The position numbers and the translations under genes are program-made. Of a stretch of 64,000 nt of DNA, positions 8,383 to 16,299 are shown piece by piece (the first letter of the stretch is position 1; each line of letters starts with the position of its first letter). The notes beneath the pieces were generated by a model. That model had not been told where the DNA came from. It saw only the letters and a list, made by a program, of their open reading frames with translations, and made no database searches. Origin of the DNA: Dickeya fangzhongdai (GTDB taxonomy: Bacteria; Pseudomonadota; Gammaproteobacteria; Enterobacterales; Enterobacteriaceae); assembly GCF_002812485.1 (NCBI RefSeq), contig NZ_CP025003.1, forward strand, positions 4,898,001 through 4,962,000, in the 5' to 3' direction.

Positions 8383-9663
8383 ATGTTATTCACACGCAAG
8401 ACCGTCGCCGGGCTGTTGTTGTCGGCGTTACCCTGGCTGGGCGCGCAGGCGGAAACCGCTCCGTCAGGCTGGACGCTGGAAAAAGTGGTGGAAATAAGCC
8501 GCCACGGCGTACGCCCTCCGACCGAAGGCAACGTCAAAACCATTCAGGAAGGCACAGGACGCAACTGGCCTGCCTGGCTGACCCATTACGGCGAGCTGAC
8601 CGGTCACGGTTATGCGGCGGCGGTACTAAAAGGACGGTACGAAGGGCAGTACCTGCGCCAGCACGGGCTGCTGACCCCAAATTGCCCGGCGTCCGACGAC
8701 GTGTTTGTCTGGGCCAGCCCGCTGCAACGCACGCAGGAAACCGCAATGGCGCTGATGGATGGCGTATTCCCCGGCTGCGGCGTGGTGATTCGCGGCCCGG
8801 AGAGTGAAGACAACGACCCGCTGTTCCATGCCGAAACCGCCGGCGTGCCGGTGGATCAGGAACAGGTGAAGGCCGATCTGCAAAAAGCGATGCAGGGCAA
8901 AAGCGCCGGGCAGATTCAGGCGGAGTGGCAACCGGCGATCGATCGCCTGAAACAGGCGGTCTGCCTGCCGGATAAACCCTGTCCGGCGTTCAGCGCCAAA
9001 TGGGAAGTGAAAGAGAGCAAAAAAGGGAACCTCTCGCTGCATGGGCCGGAAGCGCTGGCCAACATGGCGGAAACCATCCGGCTGGCCTACAGCAACAACA
9101 ACCCGCTCGGTCAGGTGGCGTTCGGCAACGCCAGAACCGCCGCCGCGGTGGGCGCGTTAATGCCGCTGCTGACCGCCAACTACGATTTCACCAACGACTT
9201 GCCCTACGTGGCGCGGCGCGGCGGTTCGGTACTGATGAATCAGATAGCCCTGGCGCTCAACCCGGAACATCAGGCGGACGCCCCGCCCGACGCCAAATGG
9301 CTGCTGTACGTAGCGCACGACACCAACATCGCCAAACTGCGCGCCATGCTGGGCTTCACCTGGCAGATGGGCGACTACCCGCGCGGCAATATCCCGCCCG
9401 CAGGCAGCCTGATCTTCGAACGCTGGCGCAATCCGCAGTCCGGCCAACGCTTCGTGCGCATCTACTTCCAGGCGCAGTCGCTGGACCAGATTCGCGGGCT
9501 GACCGCGCTGGATAACGACCATCCGCCGCTGCGCAGCGAATTCTCGATGAACGGCTGCCAGAAAACCGATGTCGGCACCCTGTGTCCGTACGATGCCGTG
9601 ATGAAACGCCTCAACGGCGCGGTGGATCGCACCGCGCTGCTGCCGGTGCGCTATACGCTGTAA
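8383..9663 (+). CDS. Periplasmic histidine acid phosphatase (phytase/glucose-1-phosphatase family)
   Basis: A 426-residue secreted phosphatase. A Sec signal peptide ends at about AQAET (residue 24). The catalytic motif SRHGVRPPT near residue 43 supplies the nucleophilic histidine, and VAHDTN near residue 310 supplies the HD proton donor pair. SPLQRTQET near residue 110 is a further family element. The RHGVRPPT form resembles AppA/phytase-type enzymes more than the RHNLRAP of E. coli Agp, so phytase or general phosphomonoesterase activity is likely. It would release phosphate from organic phosphates in the periplasm. Divergent from the ABC/PHP operon, it may belong to the same scavenging theme. 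Confidence 0.88.
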   Translation: MLFTRKTVAGLLLSALPWLGAQAETAPSGWTLEKVVEISRHGVRPPTEGNVKTIQEGTGRNWPAWLTHYGELTGHGYAAAVLKGRYEGQYLRQHGLLTPNCPASDDVFVWASPLQRTQETAMALMDGVFPGCGVVIRGPESEDNDPLFHAETAGVPVDQEQVKADLQKAMQGKSAGQIQAEWQPAIDRLKQAVCLPDKPCPAFSAKWEVKESKKGNLSLHGPEALANMAETIRLAYSNNNPLGQVAFGNARTAAAVGALMPLLTANYDFTNDLPYVARRGGSVLMNQIALALNPEHQADAPPDAKWLLYVAHDTNIAKLRAMLGFTWQMGDYPRGNIPPAGSLIFERWRNPQSGQRFVRIYFQAQSLDQIRGLTALDNDHPPLRSEFSMNGCQKTDVGTLCPYDAVMKRLNGAVDRTALLPVRYTL

Positions 9664-9699
9664 TCGTTATACCCGTCACGGGCGGAACCCCGCCCGTGA

Positions 9700-10872
9700 T
9701 TACCGACGACTGGCCGCCACCAGCGCCAGCAGCGTCACGCCGCCGGCAAACAGCGTTACCGGCATCCAGCCGCCCGCCTGCCAGGCGGCCATCGCGCCGC
9801 TGGAACCCAGCGCCCCGCCGAGGAACATGCCGCCCATGAACAGCGTATTGATGCGCCCGCGCGCCGCCGGTTGCAGGCCATAAATCACATGCTGGTGAGC
9901 GATCAACGCGCTCTGCACCCCGAGATCCAGCAGTATCACCCCGACAATCAGGCCCGCCACCGCGCCCCACAGCCCGAACACGCCCCACGCCAGCAGCGTG
10001 AGCAACGCGCCCAGCAGAATCACCGGCCGACTGCCGATGCGATCCGCCAGGCGTCCGGCCACCGGCGCCGCGGTAATGCCCGCCACGCCAATCACGCCGA
10101 ACAGACCCGCCGCCGCCGCGCCCATCGGATGGCTGCCGCTGGCGAGGTACAGCGCCAGAATGCTCCAGAACGCGCTAAACGACGCAAACAGCGCACCCTG
10201 AATCCAGGTGGCGCGACGCAATGCCGGCTCCGCGCGCCACAGCGTCAGCAGTGAGCGCATCAGCGAACGCCAGGACAGCGCCGATGACGACGGCAACACA
10301 GGCAGCATGCGCCCCATCAGCGCCGCGCCCGCCAGCGCCAGCGGCACGCTCAGCCAGAACATGGCGCGCCACCCGGCGGCATCCGCCACCAGCCCGGCCA
10401 GCGTCCGGCTGAGCAGTATGCCGCTCAGCAACCCGCTCATCACGGTGCCGACCACCGCGCCGCGCTGACCCTCGCCCGCCACCGTCGCCGCTACCGGCAC
10501 AATCTGCTGCGCCACCGTCGCGCCGACGCCGATCAATACCGATGCCGCCAGCAGCACCGTCGCCGACGGCGCCAGCGCCGCCAGTACCGAGGCCAGCGCC
10601 AGCAACAAAAATTGCCAGACGATCAGCTGTCGCCGCTCGAACTTGTCGCCCAACGGCACCAGCATCAGCAATCCCAGCGCGTAACCAAGCTGGGTAGCGG
10701 TGGGAATCATCGATGTCGCGCCGCTGCCGGGAAAGCTGGCGGTCATCAGGCCGAGCATCGGCTGGTTGTAATAGATATTGGCGACTGCCACACCGCTGGC
10801 GGCCGCCATGGCAAAAATCAGCGGCTTACCCGCCTGTTGTACGGCGTCATCGCTGTAAGATAACGTGCTCAT
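9700..10872 (-). CDS. MFS transporter (drug/sugar efflux type)
   Basis: Major facilitator of 390 residues with about twelve membrane helices. The loop between helices 2 and 3 reads VPLGDKFERRQL, a version of the MFS motif A. The ATG at 10872 (MSTLSY) is chosen because GGAG lies 7 bases upstream; another ATG six bases earlier is too close to that site. N-terminal VANIYYNQPML is typical of YnfM-like or arabinose/chloramphenicol exporter relatives. The LysR regulator gene lies immediately upstream in the same direction and an inverted repeat lies in the gap. Substrate unknown. Confidence 0.85.
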   Translation of the reverse strand: MSTLSYSDDAVQQAGKPLIFAMAAASGVAVANIYYNQPMLGLMTASFPGSGATSMIPTATQLGYALGLLMLVPLGDKFERRQLIVWQFLLLALASVLAALAPSATVLLAASVLIGVGATVAQQIVPVAATVAGEGQRGAVVGTVMSGLLSGILLSRTLAGLVADAAGWRAMFWLSVPLALAGAALMGRMLPVLPSSSALSWRSLMRSLLTLWRAEPALRRATWIQGALFASFSAFWSILALYLASGSHPMGAAAAGLFGVIGVAGITAAPVAGRLADRIGSRPVILLGALLTLLAWGVFGLWGAVAGLIVGVILLDLGVQSALIAHQHVIYGLQPAARGRINTLFMGGMFLGGALGSSGAMAAWQAGGWMPVTLFAGGVTLLALVAASRR

Positions 10873-11011
10873 GGTCATTCTCCGTGGTTGCCTGTCTGAA
10901 GGTTGTTTTCCCCTCAGGCCGGAAGCACCATCACACGGCACGACTTGGGGGACAGGTTCAGCATAAGCAAGGCGACTTCACCGCAGAAGAGCGCCATCAG
11001 CCATAATATTT

Positions 11012-11026
11012 ATTCCAGAATGGAAT
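11012..11026. promoter_or_regulatory. Inverted repeat, candidate operator of MFS gene
   Basis: ATTCCA-GAA-TGGAAT is a perfect inverted repeat of 6-base arms around a 3-base centre. It lies between the LysR regulator stop and the MFS start, about 140 bases upstream of the transporter, and has the T-N11-A layout of LysR operators. Confidence 0.4.
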
Positions 11027-11040
11027 GGGTGAAAGGAAAC

Positions 11041-11931
11041 TCAGGCAGGCACAGACAGATGGTGGGCCACAAATTCGGTAAACGCCCGGGCGCGGGCCGA
11101 CGTTAACCGGCCGCCGGGGTAAACCGCCCACAGATCCATGACGCCGATATGCCAGTCGGTCAGCGCCGTTACCACCGCGCCGCTCGCCAGCTCCGGCGCA
11201 AACATCCACGCCGACGCCACCGCCAGGCCGTTGCCCGCCAGCACCGCTTCCCGCACCCCTTCCGCCGCGCTGGTGCGGATGCGTCCCGACAGCGTGACCA
11301 GACATTGCCGGTCATCGCGACGAAACCACCAGTTGCCCGGCGCATCGGCCTGCAGGTAGATCACCGCGTCATGCTCTTCCAGCGCCTCGGGCAAGGCCGG
11401 CGTGCCGCGAGCGGCGAAATACGCCGGCGTGGCCAGCAACCGCATCGGCGCCGAGCCGATCTTCCGGGCGGTCAACCCGGAATCTTTCATCTCGCCCAGC
11501 CGCAACGCCACATCAATGCCTTCGGCGATCAGATCCACCGGACGGTCATCCAGAATGATGTCCACCTTCAGCTGCGGATGCTGCGACATAAACCTATGCA
11601 AACGGGGCAGCACATGCAGGCGGGCGAAAGTCACCGGCGCCGACACCCGCAAATAACCGCTCAGTTCTCCGTTACCGCCGCGCACCCCGTCCTGCGCCTC
11701 GTGCAACTGTTGCAACGCCGGGGCGACCTGCTCGTAAAACCGCTGCCCGGCTTCGGTGGGCGTCAACCCACGGGTGGAGCGCAGCAACAGCTTGACCGCC
11801 AGTTGCTGCTCAAGCTGTATGATGGCTTTGGAAATGGCCGGCTGGCCGATGCCCAGACGGCGCGACGCAGCGGAAAAGGAGCCGCACTCATAAACACAGA
11901 TAAACGTTTCCAGCGTTGCCAGACGATCCAT
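11041..11931 (-). CDS. LysR family transcriptional regulator
   Basis: A 296-residue regulator with the N-terminal winged helix-turn-helix (about residues 1-60; FSAASRRLGIGQPAISKAI is the helix-turn-helix) and a C-terminal periplasmic-binding-like effector domain (about 90-290). It belongs to the large CrgA/AaeR-like subgroup. It lies upstream of the MFS gene in the same direction and may control that gene or the second MFS gene on its other side. Effector unknown. Confidence 0.9.
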   Translation of the reverse strand: MDRLATLETFICVYECGSFSAASRRLGIGQPAISKAIIQLEQQLAVKLLLRSTRGLTPTEAGQRFYEQVAPALQQLHEAQDGVRGGNGELSGYLRVSAPVTFARLHVLPRLHRFMSQHPQLKVDIILDDRPVDLIAEGIDVALRLGEMKDSGLTARKIGSAPMRLLATPAYFAARGTPALPEALEEHDAVIYLQADAPGNWWFRRDDRQCLVTLSGRIRTSAAEGVREAVLAGNGLAVASAWMFAPELASGAVVTALTDWHIGVMDLWAVYPGGRLTSARARAFTEFVAHHLSVPA

Positions 11932-11972
11932 TTTCTCCCCCGGTGATTCACCACCAATACACGCCTGTCGGG

Positions 11973-13151
11973 CTACTCGGCCACTTCCGGACTCGCCGGT
12001 CTGGCGGCGTCCCGCTGCGTCGTCGCAAGCGCGTTGGCCGCCAGAAACAACAGCCCCAGCAACCCCAGAATAGCGATTAGCCCATCACGGCCGTACCACT
12101 GCATCAGCGAACCGCTCACCAGCGGACCACTGAAGCTGCCGACGCCCCATAAAACGCCGAACAAGGCGTTGATCGCCACCAGATCGACGCCGCTGAACTG
12201 CTTGCCCGCCCGCACCAGCGACAGAGTGTAAATACTGCCCGCCACCGCACCCAGCAGGAAGACGTTCGCCCACACCCAGCCGGTGCCGTAGCTGAACGGC
12301 AGACCGGCCAGCATCAGCACGAACAGCACCCCGCAGACCAGATGCACCCGCACCGTACCCAGTTTGTCGGAAACCCAGCCCAGCGGCACCTGCAACAACG
12401 CATCGCCGATAAACAGCACCGTCACCAGCAGCACCGCCAGCGGTTCCTCGTAGCCGTGCGCCATGCCGTACAGCGGCAGCATCGACAGCACCGCGCCGTC
12501 GAAAAAGGCGAACGCAAATACCGCCGCCGCCAGCGCCGGCGCGGCCAGCAGCAGTGAAAACAGGTTATGTTGCCGATGGGCGCTCAGCGCCAGCCCGGAA
12601 AAAGACGAGCCGGGCACCATCAGCAGGCATACGCCATGCAGCGCCAGAATCAGCAACAGCCCGGTGGGATCGTCCAGGCCGGTGAGAGAAATCAGCAGCG
12701 GCCCCAGCAGTTGCAGGCCGGTAAACGCGGTGGCGTACAATCCCACCAGCACACCCCGGCGGTGCTCGGCGGTGTGGCCGCTGACCCAGGTTTCGCCGAT
12801 GACGATAATCAGCCCACAGCAAAATCCCATCAGAAAACGCGGTGCGGCCAGCAGCAGCACATTGTCGAGGTAAAACGACAGCGTCAGGCTGACGCCCATG
12901 CCCCATGTCGACAGCGCCAGCAAGCGGCCCACCGGCAAACGCATCGCCACAGGCGCCGCCACCCAGGAAGAGACGAAGACGCCAATCGCCGGCAGCGCGG
13001 ACATCATGCCAGTCAGCGCGGAGCCGTATCCCAGCGCGGTCAGTTTCAGCGTCACCAGCGGGATGGAATACCCCTGAACCAGTCCCACCAACGAGGCGCT
13101 GGTCATCACCACCCAAATCGCCAGCTGATGCGCGCGGCGCGATCTCGACAT
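11973..13151 (-). CDS. MFS transporter, YcaD-like
   Basis: A 392-residue major facilitator with twelve predicted helices. Features include the MFS-like loops RLPVGRLLALS after helix 2 and GWVSDKLGTVRV after helix 8. The overall pattern, with EHRRGVLVGLYATAF in the middle, resembles the YcaD/quinate-shikimate-like group. It ends 41 bases upstream of the LysR start on the same strand. Substrate is not predictable. Confidence 0.85.
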   Translation of the reverse strand: MSRSRRAHQLAIWVVMTSASLVGLVQGYSIPLVTLKLTALGYGSALTGMMSALPAIGVFVSSWVAAPVAMRLPVGRLLALSTWGMGVSLTLSFYLDNVLLLAAPRFLMGFCCGLIIVIGETWVSGHTAEHRRGVLVGLYATAFTGLQLLGPLLISLTGLDDPTGLLLILALHGVCLLMVPGSSFSGLALSAHRQHNLFSLLLAAPALAAAVFAFAFFDGAVLSMLPLYGMAHGYEEPLAVLLVTVLFIGDALLQVPLGWVSDKLGTVRVHLVCGVLFVLMLAGLPFSYGTGWVWANVFLLGAVAGSIYTLSLVRAGKQFSGVDLVAINALFGVLWGVGSFSGPLVSGSLMQWYGRDGLIAILGLLGLLFLAANALATTQRDAARPASPEVAE

Positions 13152-13446
13152 GCTGTTTCTCCGTCCCTTCGTGATTTATCAGGCGGCCTACTATCACCTA
13201 TACCGGATTTTACCTATATCGGATTTCAGTACCACCGGATTCCGGCGCCGAACCCGACGCCGACGTGTACCCTCACCGCAAACCAATGACTATAAATTTC
13301 ATTATTTATCAAAACATTAATCTAGCACATCGATATTGAGATGATTTTTTAACCGTCTTAAGTCTCTCTTAATGCTCGCCCGTTAGCATGACACCATCGC
13401 ACCCAGAGGCGGCCCCGACTGTCAACGCGCCATTCAGGAGTAAGAC

Positions 13447-14097
13447 ATGAGCTTTTACCAGCAACTGCAATCCGCAACATCAACATCGCAACAACTGATG
13501 ATGTCCGCTCCGGTCATTGACGCCTGTCGTCAGGGAACCATCACCGGGGATATGTACATCGCCTTTCTGACGCAGGCTTATCATCACGTCAGTTATACCG
13601 TACCGCTGCTGATGGCGGCGAGCGGTCGTCTTCCCCGGCATCAGGCATGGGTGCGTGAGGCCATTGAGGAATATATCGACGCCGAGTACGACCACAAGGC
13701 CTCGATTCTCCACAGAATTCGTGCCTGCGGCGGCAAAACGGAAACCCTGAACCAGAATGCCGCCACCCAGTGGATTGAACTGATGGCGGCGTACCTCTAT
13801 GACCAGATCCAGCGCGACAACCCGATGAGCATCTTCGGCCTGATACACGTACTGGAGGGCATCCAGGCCAACATCGCGCCCGATATGGTCAGGCAGATAG
13901 AAGCGGAGCAGGGCCTGCCTGTTGGCACGATAAACGGCCTGCAGGCACAAGATCCGGCGGATAAAACATGCCAGAACGTCTTCGCCGCGCGGATGGACAA
14001 CATCAGCGACTCGGCCGATCAGACCGCGATAATTCATGCCGCTCATGTGGTTTATCAGCTGTACGGCGATATGCTGCGCAGCCTCACGGAGCACTAA
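13447..14097 (+). CDS. Heme-oxygenase-fold (TenA/iron-containing redox enzyme family) protein
   Basis: A 216-residue, all-helical protein resembling the TENA/THI-4 and heme-oxygenase-like diiron families. Possible metal or substrate ligands are H46-H47, E75, E80 and H83 (in EEYIDAEYDH), H134 and E137 (HVLEG), and H197/H200 near the C-terminus; this spread is like that of heme-oxygenase-like diiron oxidases, but ligand assignment is by eye. A GGAG ribosome site precedes the ATG. It starts an apparent three-gene operon with a short-chain dehydrogenase 4 bases downstream. It could be an oxygenase, decarboxylase or C-C/C-N lyase; the reaction is unknown. Confidence 0.75.
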   Translation: MSFYQQLQSATSTSQQLMMSAPVIDACRQGTITGDMYIAFLTQAYHHVSYTVPLLMAASGRLPRHQAWVREAIEEYIDAEYDHKASILHRIRACGGKTETLNQNAATQWIELMAAYLYDQIQRDNPMSIFGLIHVLEGIQANIAPDMVRQIEAEQGLPVGTINGLQAQDPADKTCQNVFAARMDNISDSADQTAIIHAAHVVYQLYGDMLRSLTEH

Positions 14098-14101
14098 TGT
14101 C

Positions 14102-14896
14102 ATGAAGCTAAAAAATAAACGTATCCTTCTGACGGGCGCCAGCAGCAGCACCGGCCAGGAACTGGCATTGTCGCTGGCCGCCAGGGGCGCCAGGCTATAT
14201 CTGGTCGGCCGTAATGAAAAGGCGCTGCTGGCGTTACAGAATCGGTTACCCGATCCCAGTCATCACAATATTTTGCTGGCGGACCTGTGCGACGAACAGG
14301 ATCGCGACGCGCTGGCGGAGTGTTTCCCGGAAAACGCCAGACTGGACGTGCTGATTAACAACATAGACACATCGACCTTCGGCCTGTTTGAAGAGCAGAG
14401 CCACGACGTCATCCGTCGGCAACTTGCTCTTAATACCGAAGCACCGATACTGCTGACTCACTCTTTGCTCGACTGCATCAGCACGCCCGGCATCATCATG
14501 AATATCGGCTCGACCCTGGACGGGATCGGCTACCCGGGATACAGCGCATATTGCGCCAGCAAATTTGCCTTGCGCGGATTCAGCGAAGCGCTGCATCGCG
14601 AATTGTCATCTAAAGGGATTAAAGTACTGCATCTGGCTCCCAGATCCATCGATACCGGCCGTCACGCCCAGAAGACCAACGCTCTGACTCAGGCGCTGGG
14701 CTACCACAGCGACAACCCGGCCTGGGTGGCGGAACAGGTGGTCAACGCGCTGGAGCAGGAAACCGTGCGCCGTTGGTTGGGTTGGCCGGAAAAACTGTTC
14801 GTGCGGCTTAATGCGCTGGTGCCTGCCGTGGTGGATAATGCCATCCGTCGTCAGCTTGCCGCTATCCAGCATTATGCAAAGGCGCAGAAAAAATAG
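14102..14896 (+). CDS. Short-chain dehydrogenase/reductase
   Basis: A 264-residue SDR. The nucleotide-binding motif reads TGASSSTG near residue 11 (the third small residue differs from the usual TGASSGIG), LINN is near residue 83, the active-site serine is in NIGS near 138, and the catalytic YCASK is near 150. The basic residues RNEK after the second strand suggest NADP(H). The ATG at 14102 lies 4 bases after the upstream stop; a longer reading frame overlapping the previous gene is less likely. It is co-transcribed with the heme-oxygenase-fold protein and a TPR protein. Substrate unknown. Confidence 0.88.
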   Translation: MKLKNKRILLTGASSSTGQELALSLAARGARLYLVGRNEKALLALQNRLPDPSHHNILLADLCDEQDRDALAECFPENARLDVLINNIDTSTFGLFEEQSHDVIRRQLALNTEAPILLTHSLLDCISTPGIIMNIGSTLDGIGYPGYSAYCASKFALRGFSEALHRELSSKGIKVLHLAPRSIDTGRHAQKTNALTQALGYHSDNPAWVAEQVVNALEQETVRRWLGWPEKLFVRLNALVPAVVDNAIRRQLAAIQHYAKAQKK

Positions 14897-14906
14897 GGAA
14901 ATCACA

Positions 14907-15032
14907 CATGGTTCTCCGGGCACATATGGCAATCCAATCAGATATGACAATTCGGTCACATACGGCTACCCGCTTATATACGACTATCCGCTCGCATACG
15001 ACTATGCGTTCACAGATGATTCTCCGAGCGAC
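14907..15032 (+). repeat. 18-bp degenerate tandem repeat, seven units
   Basis: Seven consecutive 18-base units begin at 14907, 14925, 14943, 14961, 14979, 14997 and 15015. Inner units follow a TAYGRCWAYYCGSTCRCA-like pattern; the first and last units resemble each other (ATGGTTCTCCGGGC versus ATGATTCTCCGAGC). The repeat encodes the N-terminal extension of the TPR protein. Confidence 0.8.
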
Positions 15033-15642
15033 AATGCTACTGCTCAGTGGATTGCTGACGGTAAACATGGGCCATGCCGGCGATACGTCGATGGATATCC
15101 ACCGGCAATGGTCCGTCTGTCAGTACAAGACGCTGGCATCCCGCAAAGATGAGTGTTTCGCCGCATTGAGCCAACAGGCGCAGGAACAGGCGGAAAGCCA
15201 TCCTGATCGCGCGGATTATCTGATCTGGTCGGCGATGGTCGACAGCAGCTGGGCCGGCGTCAAAGACGGTATGGAAGCGCTCAATCTGGCCGGACAGGCC
15301 AAAAGCTCGCTGGAAAAAGCCATCGCCCTTGACCCGCATGCGCTGAATGGCGCGGCTTACACCATCCTTGGCGTGCTTTATTATCAGGTGCCGGGCTGGC
15401 CGCTGGGGTTTGGCGATGACAAAAAAGCGGAGCAGTACCTGAAAACCGCGTTGAAAATGAATCCTGCCAACATTGATGCCAACTTCTTTTACGGCGACTT
15501 TTTGCTGAAAGCGGGACGCAAGGGCGAAGCCAGACAATACCTGACCTCCGCACTGAATGCATCGCCCCGCCCGGGACGTGAAATCGCCGATCTGGGCCGC
15601 CGCGTGGAAGCCGAAAAAGCGCTGGCGCAGCTGAAATATTGA
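14908..15642 (+). CDS. TPR/TatT-like secreted protein with repeated N-terminal extension
   Basis: A 244-residue protein. Residues 1-36 are a degenerate hexapeptide repeat (MVLRAH, MAIQSD, MTIRSH, TATRLY, TTIRSH, TTMRSQ) encoded by an 18-base tandem repeat. A second possible start at 15016 (MILRATMLLLSG) begins a normal Sec signal peptide ending near GHA. The mature part holds helical repeats like TRAP transporter TatT or TPR proteins, including KSSLEKAIALDP, AEQYLKTALKMNP and GEARQYLTSAL. The ATG at 14908 has an AGGG ribosome site and follows the SDR by 11 bases. Function unknown; likely an exported scaffold or binding protein. Confidence 0.7.
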   Translation: MVLRAHMAIQSDMTIRSHTATRLYTTIRSHTTMRSQMILRATMLLLSGLLTVNMGHAGDTSMDIHRQWSVCQYKTLASRKDECFAALSQQAQEQAESHPDRADYLIWSAMVDSSWAGVKDGMEALNLAGQAKSSLEKAIALDPHALNGAAYTILGVLYYQVPGWPLGFGDDKKAEQYLKTALKMNPANIDANFFYGDFLLKAGRKGEARQYLTSALNASPRPGREIADLGRRVEAEKALAQLKY

Positions 15643-16073
15643 TAGAACCGCCCCCGCCGTGAGCAGTACCTCTGCCCGGCGGGAAAGCACCGTTTATCCG
15701 TGTTGTTTTTTTCACCTTTTATCATTGCTCTCAGATTAAAACCCTTAATATTTTCGTGATGAAACTGATTGCCGGCCCGCCTAAATGTAAAAAAAGGTAA
15801 AAACCGGGAGAAATAAGCCATCGCGGATAAAAAGGCGAAGCCAAACAAAAAATTAGCGAGTCAGACAGGGAAAAATATTCGCAACGAAAAAGCATCGTCG
15901 TGAGAAAAAACAGCAGGGAAACAAGGCATAAAGCAGGATTTGGCATGAATATGCCTGAAACGCTAAGAGAAAGGTGAAAAAATCGCCACGCCGGGCTTCA
16001 GAAACAAAAAACTCGCTATCCAGAGGATGCGAGTTTTATGTTAACGGTAACCGGGTTTTACCGTTTTAAAATT
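15643..16073. other. Intergenic region, 430 bases
   Basis: AT-rich space between the TPR gene and the convergent proK tRNA. It holds a short GC-rich inverted repeat near 15650-15685 followed by a T-run (possible terminator of the TPR operon) and the proK terminator at 16005-16037. No convincing coding sequence is seen; the short frames here lack ribosome sites. Confidence 0.5.
16005..16037 (-). terminator. Rho-independent terminator of proK
   Basis: Stem arms ACTCGC and GCGAGT plus pairing ATCC/GGAT; on the minus strand the hairpin is followed by a run of Ts (complement of CAAAAAA). It lies 37 bases past the tRNA 3' end. Confidence 0.8.
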
Positions 16074-16150
<77 letters not shown>

Positions 16151-16162
16151 AATGCGGGGCGC

Positions 16163-16191
16163 ATATTACTGCGCCCCTACCATAGCGTCAA
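16163..16191 (-). promoter_or_regulatory. Sigma-70 promoter of proK
   Basis: On the minus strand TTGACG (16186-16191) and TAATAT (16163-16168) are 17 bases apart. A GC-rich GCGCCCC stretch follows the -10, the discriminator seen at stable-RNA promoters under stringent control. Confidence 0.8.
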
Positions 16192-16299
16192 TCCCTTTTT
16201 CATAAAAGCCAACAGGTTGGCGACAAAGTGTCCGACAGGGTGGAAAAACACCGCCATTGCCGCCGGAATGCGTGTCGTCCCAACCCGCAGGCAACGGCG

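Noticed and set aside
14907..15032. Possible CRISPR array
   Set aside because: Units are contiguous 18-base repeats without spacers and are in frame with a protein start.
15489..15946. Short minus-strand frames in the intergenic space before proK
   Set aside because: No ribosome sites, no family similarity, and they overlap the TPR gene or the terminator region.
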